Shown here: in pieces, positions 59,209 to 64,000 of the stretch
How the letters are laid out: every line of letters starts with the position of its first letter
Numbering within the stretch: the stretch's first letter is position 1
DNA from: Lumbricus terrestris
Taxonomy: Eukaryota > Annelida > Clitellata > Crassiclitellata > Lumbricidae
Assembly (NCBI GenBank): GCA_949752735.1
Contig: OX457036.1
Coordinates: forward strand, 93,104,868 to 93,168,867
Reading direction: 5' to 3'
DNA length: 64,000 nucleotides
Notes under the pieces: model-generated
Seen by the model: only the letters and a program-made list of their open reading frames with translations
Databases searched by the model: none
What the model was told of the DNA's origin: nothing
Made by a program: the position numbers and the translations under genes

Positions 59209-59447
59209 ATGTATTTTCCGTTCTCGCCGTACATTCTCAGCTTCTTCGCAATCGTCTTCTCGTCAATCCTCGCTCTTTCTGTCTGGAATGGACGAAGAAA
59301 GAAACATGGAAGACGTTATCCTCCTTCGTTGTCAGTGTTGTCCCTGGTATTTACAGTGATCACTCAAGGAGTTGAGAGTCTAGCCGACTACTTCCTCAAG
59401 AAATCATTGCAACTTGGTCCGATGTTCACCGTTTCCTTTGGATCAAG
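59209..59447 (+). CDS. P450 exon 1: membrane anchor
   Basis: ATG followed by YFPFSPYILSFFAIVFSS; ends GGATCAAG|GTAACT, phase 2. Confidence 0.85.
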
Positions 59448-62400
59448 GTAACTTGTCACGTCTAGAATTAGATGCTCTATATATTTTTATATTACAAACA
59501 TGTAGTTTGTATGAATGGGCTACGTACTGAGTGAATTATCCTGGACATTGGGATATCTAAACCTGCGCTAATCTAACTAGAAACCGTTGGAGTTATTATT
59601 ATTAAAAGTGAGTAAATAAATATCGATTTTATTGAACCGCCTTAAAACGCACTGCGGGTATTAAGCTAAGGATAGGCCTAGTTAGGCTTTTACCGCTGCC
59701 AGGATTAACCACGTCAATGCACGGTGAAACCAGAGCAGAGTTACCAGTTGACTCTATGCTCAGAATGCGACTATCACGCCTGCAGTAGATGGACGAAGGA
59801 GTGGAACTCGGATGTACCTCCCACCATCGGGTCTGTACAGGACAATGATCATCGGCAGTCGACCTATATATGGGTCATAGAATCTCTGTGTGTAGCAGTG
59901 TGCTGGGTTATTTACTCTAACCCAAAGATCCATGTCGCCTTTCTACCTGCATGCGGTTAGATTCGAACGAAACCACTAGAAAGCTTTTCTTTGACAGCTC
60001 TCATAAGTCACCACAAATTCTTTGTCCTGCGATGAAATCCTTTGCAACGTACGGCGCAATTTTGTTGTTGTTGATACAAGTTAAAGCAGACAATAAACAG
60101 CGCTGTATTCTTGCAGAGTTGACAGATGCCTCGACGTCAGCCTACTTTCCTTTCTTTATGCTCCATGTCGCATACATATTGGTGATGTTATCTATCTACC
60201 GTAGCAGTGGTTGTCGGTATCGCATGCATTCATTACGGAGAGTCACATAGAGAGCTTTCACGGTTGCCCCCGACTCAAGACCCGACTGAAAAGGACGGTT
60301 CTAAGGCTGCGAAAAAATGCACCTGAACAAGCCCTAGGCAGCAGGAGCATGGGCAGAGACTTAGGGGGTTATTAGGGGAGGTCTCCAAAAAGTCTGTGAT
60401 TGGACGGAGGTGCATACATCCCCTAATAGGCCTATTTGATAAATGTTTCATAAGTATCATAATAAATTTCTACAGTATTAATTATCCACTGTTTTCCATA
60501 ACGCGCAATTTTGCTAAGTACTATGATAGCATAACATGCTAAAATTGCAGTACGCATGTGCACTTGTTATAGCGCCCCTTCAAGATTACTACTCAGAAGC
60601 GCTCCTGACTACAGCGTGGACGCTGAATCGATCTTTCACGCCGAAGCGCATGAGCAATTGCGAGTGAAGGACTTGCCCAAGGTCCCAACGAGACGGTTTG
60701 AGGTGGGTTCAAATCTGCGACCATCCGGCTGCAAGGCAATGAACATACCCACTAAGCTTACCCCCACAGCACCCCACACTGTGCAAATTTAAAAATTCAA
60801 ACAATTGGGGAAGCATTTCTTGAAGCCGTACACCATGTCTCTGAGCACTCAAATCATGAGTAATTTTTTACGATGAAACCTTATTAAGCTACGGTCACAG
60901 TGTACAAATCCAAAAATTCTTTAGAAGCAATAATTATTGTGAGGCGACACTCAAAACTCAAACCACGACTATCAGCATTGAAAATGAGCACCTTTTTTTA
61001 ATAAGGTGACAGCTTAAAATTTTGCCAATACACTCTATTTTAAATTTAAAAAATTTGAACAATGGGATGGGCATTTATTGAAGTCTTTACCCATGTCTTT
61101 CAGAAATAATGAGAAATTATGAGAAATTTTGCTGAGATGACAACTTAAAATGTTGCCATTACCGTGTTAAAATTAAAATGTGAGTATAATGGGAGGGCAC
61201 ACCGGTACACTTTTGAAATCTTAAACCGCGACTCTAAGCAATGAAATGATGAGTAATTTCGCTACGATGACAGCCTAAACTGCTAACATTGCAGAAATGC
61301 AGAGTGGAAATTTAAACAAATTCGAAATCGTGCAGAGGCACATTCCCTCACCAAGCACCTCCCTGCCAGAGGAACGATGGGTTCACGCTCGGTGGAGGAG
61401 CGGACAGCACAACGTCCCTGCACACAGAGTAGAGAGACAGAGTTCCTGCAAATATTCAGGTGGAGACACCGCCACATCAGATGTCAGGGAGAGTAGAGGG
61501 GAAGAGAGAGAGAGAGGAAGAGGAGGAGGAGGAGGAGGAAGAGGAGGAGAAGGAGGAGAAGGAGGAGGAGGAGGAGGAGAAGGAGGAGGAGGAGGAGGAG
61601 AAAAATGGAGTGAAGAGGGATTGGTCGCACCACTGCAATGGACAATATCCTCCGTGCCACTTTGTGCAGATTTGGAGCTTTTGTTGAAATAAATTCGTTA
61701 GCTTGTGTCTAAATTTTGAGCCATTGTTTTTATGCACCTAAATCATGAATGGATTGTATTCTTCTTTGCTCTCTTCCGTCAGTCCTCCACATTTTGCCGA
61801 GTCAAATACCGCGCATGCTAGGCCGATTCTTCTCTTGATGTCTTCCGTGCATTTGCCATTCTCTGTTATTAGCTCTCCTAGGTATTCAAACTTCGTGACC
61901 TGCTCCAGTATTCTACTCTCCAGCCTCACCTCTAGCTCTTTGTGTTGTTTTCCAATTATCATTGTTTTTATTTTCTCTGCATTTGTCTTATTTATGGATT
62001 GTAGGCTATTGCATTCTCTTTAATACAATTATTATTTCCTTGCTTCCCCGCATCCCAGTCAACGCCTTACTTGAGTCTAATCTTCTCAACTCTGCCTGCT
62101 CGACAGTGGTGGTGCACATTCGGCCGCGGCAGGTCATTTGTCGTAGTCTACTGTCTATTTTACTTTTGGCGTGTCTTATGATATGCTAACAGTTCTTTGG
62201 AAATTTTATGCATCTCCTTTGCAATTGATTTCCTCGACCTTACTGTCCTGCTGAATAAATAATTCCCATGACTCTGTCGTGGCCTGCTGAAATAATTATT
62301 ATTTCATAGCTGGCGCCGCCACCGCTGCTCGGTATTACCATCTTCGGCTATCACACTTTTGAAAAAAACCAAATTGATCTGCCTGTAGGTTAAAGCCGCC

Positions 62401-63855
62401 ATGAACCTGCGTAGCTGCGCTACGCAAATAGTGTATATCCTTGGTACGAGTTTGTCGCAGGCCTATACTATTTACGCTATCTTTTATTTCACAAATTCAA
62501 AACGCGAACAAGACAATATGAGTGAAATTTCAAGAAAACAACCACAAATATTGTTAAGTTGATGACTTTTGTGACTTTCGGTCTATTTATTCGTAACTAT
62601 AATTGTAGACTTTGTCTGATTTTGAATACGAAAGAAGTTATCGAAGCAGCTCTTTTGAAACAGTCTTCGGCCTATGCTGGCAGAGAACCGTTCTACACTG
62701 AAAAGCTTTTCAACAGAAATGTAAAAGGTCTGACAAGTCACAGCACAACAGTGACAACATCGCTGCATTTAATACTACGAGACAATAATTCACTTCAGAC
62801 CTTTTAGGTTTAGACAGCTGGCTCCCCGGACCATGGTCGGGGACAAACCAAAATTTCCCGAGCAGCGCCGGGTAAGTGGTAACCGAGGTAGACTTTTCAT
62901 CATGCGACGCTGGAGGATTAAATGCCTTTTCATTGCAGAGTTTTGCAACAGAACTATGCAAACGACATATCGACCAATATGCTATAGCCCATTAAACTTG
63001 CAATTAGGGTTACTTCATTAAACCAAACTCGCATTTGCATTATCTTTCATTACAATTATAGGAATCGGAATGCGGCAGTTTGACGAGCAATACAGAAGAT
63101 ATCATTTCATGTACATGACCATCCTTAAGGAATTCGGATTCGGCAAACGCAGCCTGATGGAGTCCAGGATCTCAGTGGAGGTAGTGGCGATGCTGGATCA
63201 TTTGAAGACAAAGGACTGCCAGAGTTTTAACCCCAGGGACCTGACAATGCGAATGGTTTCAAATGTAATCTATAGTATTCTTTTCGGAAGGCGATGCGAC
63301 TTCAACGAAGAGCCTATAAGTGCCGCCCGTGAAGCCGTCTGGATCATTGAACACATGGATGCAGCGCTTGACGTTGTACCAATACTGCGATTCACGCCAA
63401 GTCGTAGGAGACTTTTGCAACAAATGATGAAAGCCAACGATCGTTTTGTCGCTAGCATCAACGAGGAAATACAGAAGAGTTTGAAGCCGGATGCAGCGCC
63501 ATCTTTCGTGAGCAGAGTTGTCGATAAGGAAGGATCACAATACGACAAAGAGGAGATGGTACAAACAGTCCGCGTGCTGATCATTGGTGGGACGGACACA
63601 TTGCTTGCTTCGTTGCTCTGGTCATATGTGCTTCTCGCAAACAACCCTTCCGTTCAAGAGCGTATGCAGAGAGAGATAGACGATGTGGTTCCAGGTGGTT
63701 CGCTACCGTCTATTGATGACCAACCAAGGCTTCCGTTTGTGCAGGCAACGATTCTGGAGATCATGCGTCGGGCTACAGCCGTTCCTCTGTCAGTTCCACG
63801 CATGACCCTCAAAGACACGGAAGTTGGTGGCTATCACATACCGGCTGGAACTGTG
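59209..63855 (+). CDS. Cytochrome P450, CYP2 type (first three exons, 3' end outside window)
   Basis: Haem-thiolate mono-oxygenase anchored in the ER. Exons 59209-59447, 62609-62727, 63062-63855 join in phase to 384 codons. Seen: N-terminal anchor ILSFFAIVFSSILALSVW with basic stop RRKKHGRRYPP; LGPMFTVSFGSR; ALLKQSSAYAGREPFYTEKL; helix C region FDEQYRRYHFMYMTILKEFG (usual W-R reads YRRYH); I-helix GGTDTLLASLLW (usual A/GGxDT); ExxR as EIMR and the following PRMTLKDTEVGGYHIPAGTV. The last exon ends GTG|GTAAAA; the Cys haem ligand exon must lie past 64000. The proline-rich hinge is poorly conserved (PPSLSVLS). CYP2/CYP17-like clan by overall motifs; substrate unknown. Confidence 0.92.
60558..60778 (-). 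mobile_element. tRNA-derived SINE, copy 5 (diverged)
   Basis: Reverse-strand copy: 'cacttgttatagcgcccctt' start, 'tttcacgccgaagcg' body, B box decayed to GGTTCAAATC-like; more diverged than copies 1-3. Confidence 0.8.
61496..61602 (+). repeat. (GAGGAG)n purine tract
   Basis: About 100 bases of almost pure AG; Glu/Gly-rich ORFs across it are artefacts. Confidence 0.9.
61738..61990 (-). pseudogene. LINE reverse transcriptase fragment
   Basis: Minus strand reads KIMIIGKQHKELEVRLESRI and KFEYLGELITENGKCTEDIK, RRIGLACAVF: the F-x-YLG-x-I thumb block of non-LTR reverse transcriptases. A frameshift follows (SAKCGGLTEE). Confidence 0.85.
62609..62727 (+). CDS. P450 exon 2
   Basis: Acceptor 'ataattgtag', LCLILNTKEVIEAALLKQSS and YTEKLFNRNVKG. 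Donor AAAG|GTCTGA is weak, but phase (1) matches exon 3. Confidence 0.87.
63062..63855 (+). CDS. P450 exon 3: helices C to K
   Basis: Acceptor 'acaattatag'. Starts IGMRQFDEQYRRYHFMYMTI and carries the I-helix and ExxR listed in the gene entry. 794 nt without an internal intron, longer than the usual CYP2 exons, so several ancestral introns are missing here. Confidence 0.9.
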
Positions 63856-64000
63856 GTAAAACTACATTCAACCATTCTGTGCTTTTTAAAAGCCGACTAT
63901 TTATGAAGCGTCGCCAATAAACTTGTGATCCTCATGGAAAACAATACAATTAAAGAGATAATTAAAGCGAATGAGTGTTGATAAGAGCAATCTGGTTGCG
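63856..64000 (+). other. Start of P450 intron 3
   Basis: Begins GTAAAA; no acceptor with a haem-binding FxxGxRxC segment occurs before the window ends. Confidence 0.75.

Larger units (their letters stand above)
59448..62608 (+). other. P450 intron 1 with repeats
   Basis: Contains a SINE at 60558-60778, a GAGGAG tract at 61496-61602 and a LINE reverse transcriptase fragment at 61738-61990. A stretch at 60280-60420 with 'ccctaggcagcaggagcatg' shows nothing recognisable. Confidence 0.75.

Overview
The window is animal genomic DNA: about 37% of it lies in three spliced protein genes with GT/AG introns, the rest is introns and intergenic DNA packed with microsatellites, tRNA-derived SINEs, LINE 3' ends and DNA transposons. 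A cytoplasmic intermediate filament gene that keeps the long lamin-type coil 1B and a lamin tail domain argues for a non-chordate animal. The repeat style (palindrome TAGGCCTA everywhere, 'gcgctatataaat' LINE tails) made me think of a marine deuterostome such as an echinoderm or hemichordate, but that is a tentative impression, not a proof.

Layout. 1031-25005 (+): the 3' two thirds of a single Notch receptor gene, 21 exons, entering the window at about EGF repeat 15 of 36 and running to the stop codon; 1908 codons follow one another with perfect phase agreement. 25006-38224: transposon-rich intergenic DNA, including a complete hAT element (26603-30746) with perfect 8-bp target duplication, carrying a decayed transposase and younger nested insertions. 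38225-51971 (-): a 10-exon intermediate filament gene of 607 codons, convergent with Notch. 51972-55240: IF upstream region, SINE and a LINE end. 55241-55731 (+): last exon of an unrecognised protein with two KH-like repeats. 56960-57703 (-): broken transposase-like gene. 59209-63855 (+): first three exons of a CYP2-type cytochrome P450; the haem-binding exon lies beyond the window.

The genes do not look functionally linked. Notch is the membrane receptor that is cut to release an ankyrin-containing transcriptional co-activator; the IF protein builds cytoskeletal filaments; the P450 is an ER mono-oxygenase. The most unusual structure is in the Notch introns: at three separate splice junctions the splice site itself has been copied by short tandem duplication (acceptors at 7790/7904/7958 and 11550/11575; donor five times at 22822-22890), one intron has a GC donor, and five introns carry recognisable transposons with intact target duplications. 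Several short elements share end motifs with the hAT element of this same window and are probably its non-autonomous relatives. I found no prokaryotic system, CRISPR array, true tRNA/rRNA gene or virus.
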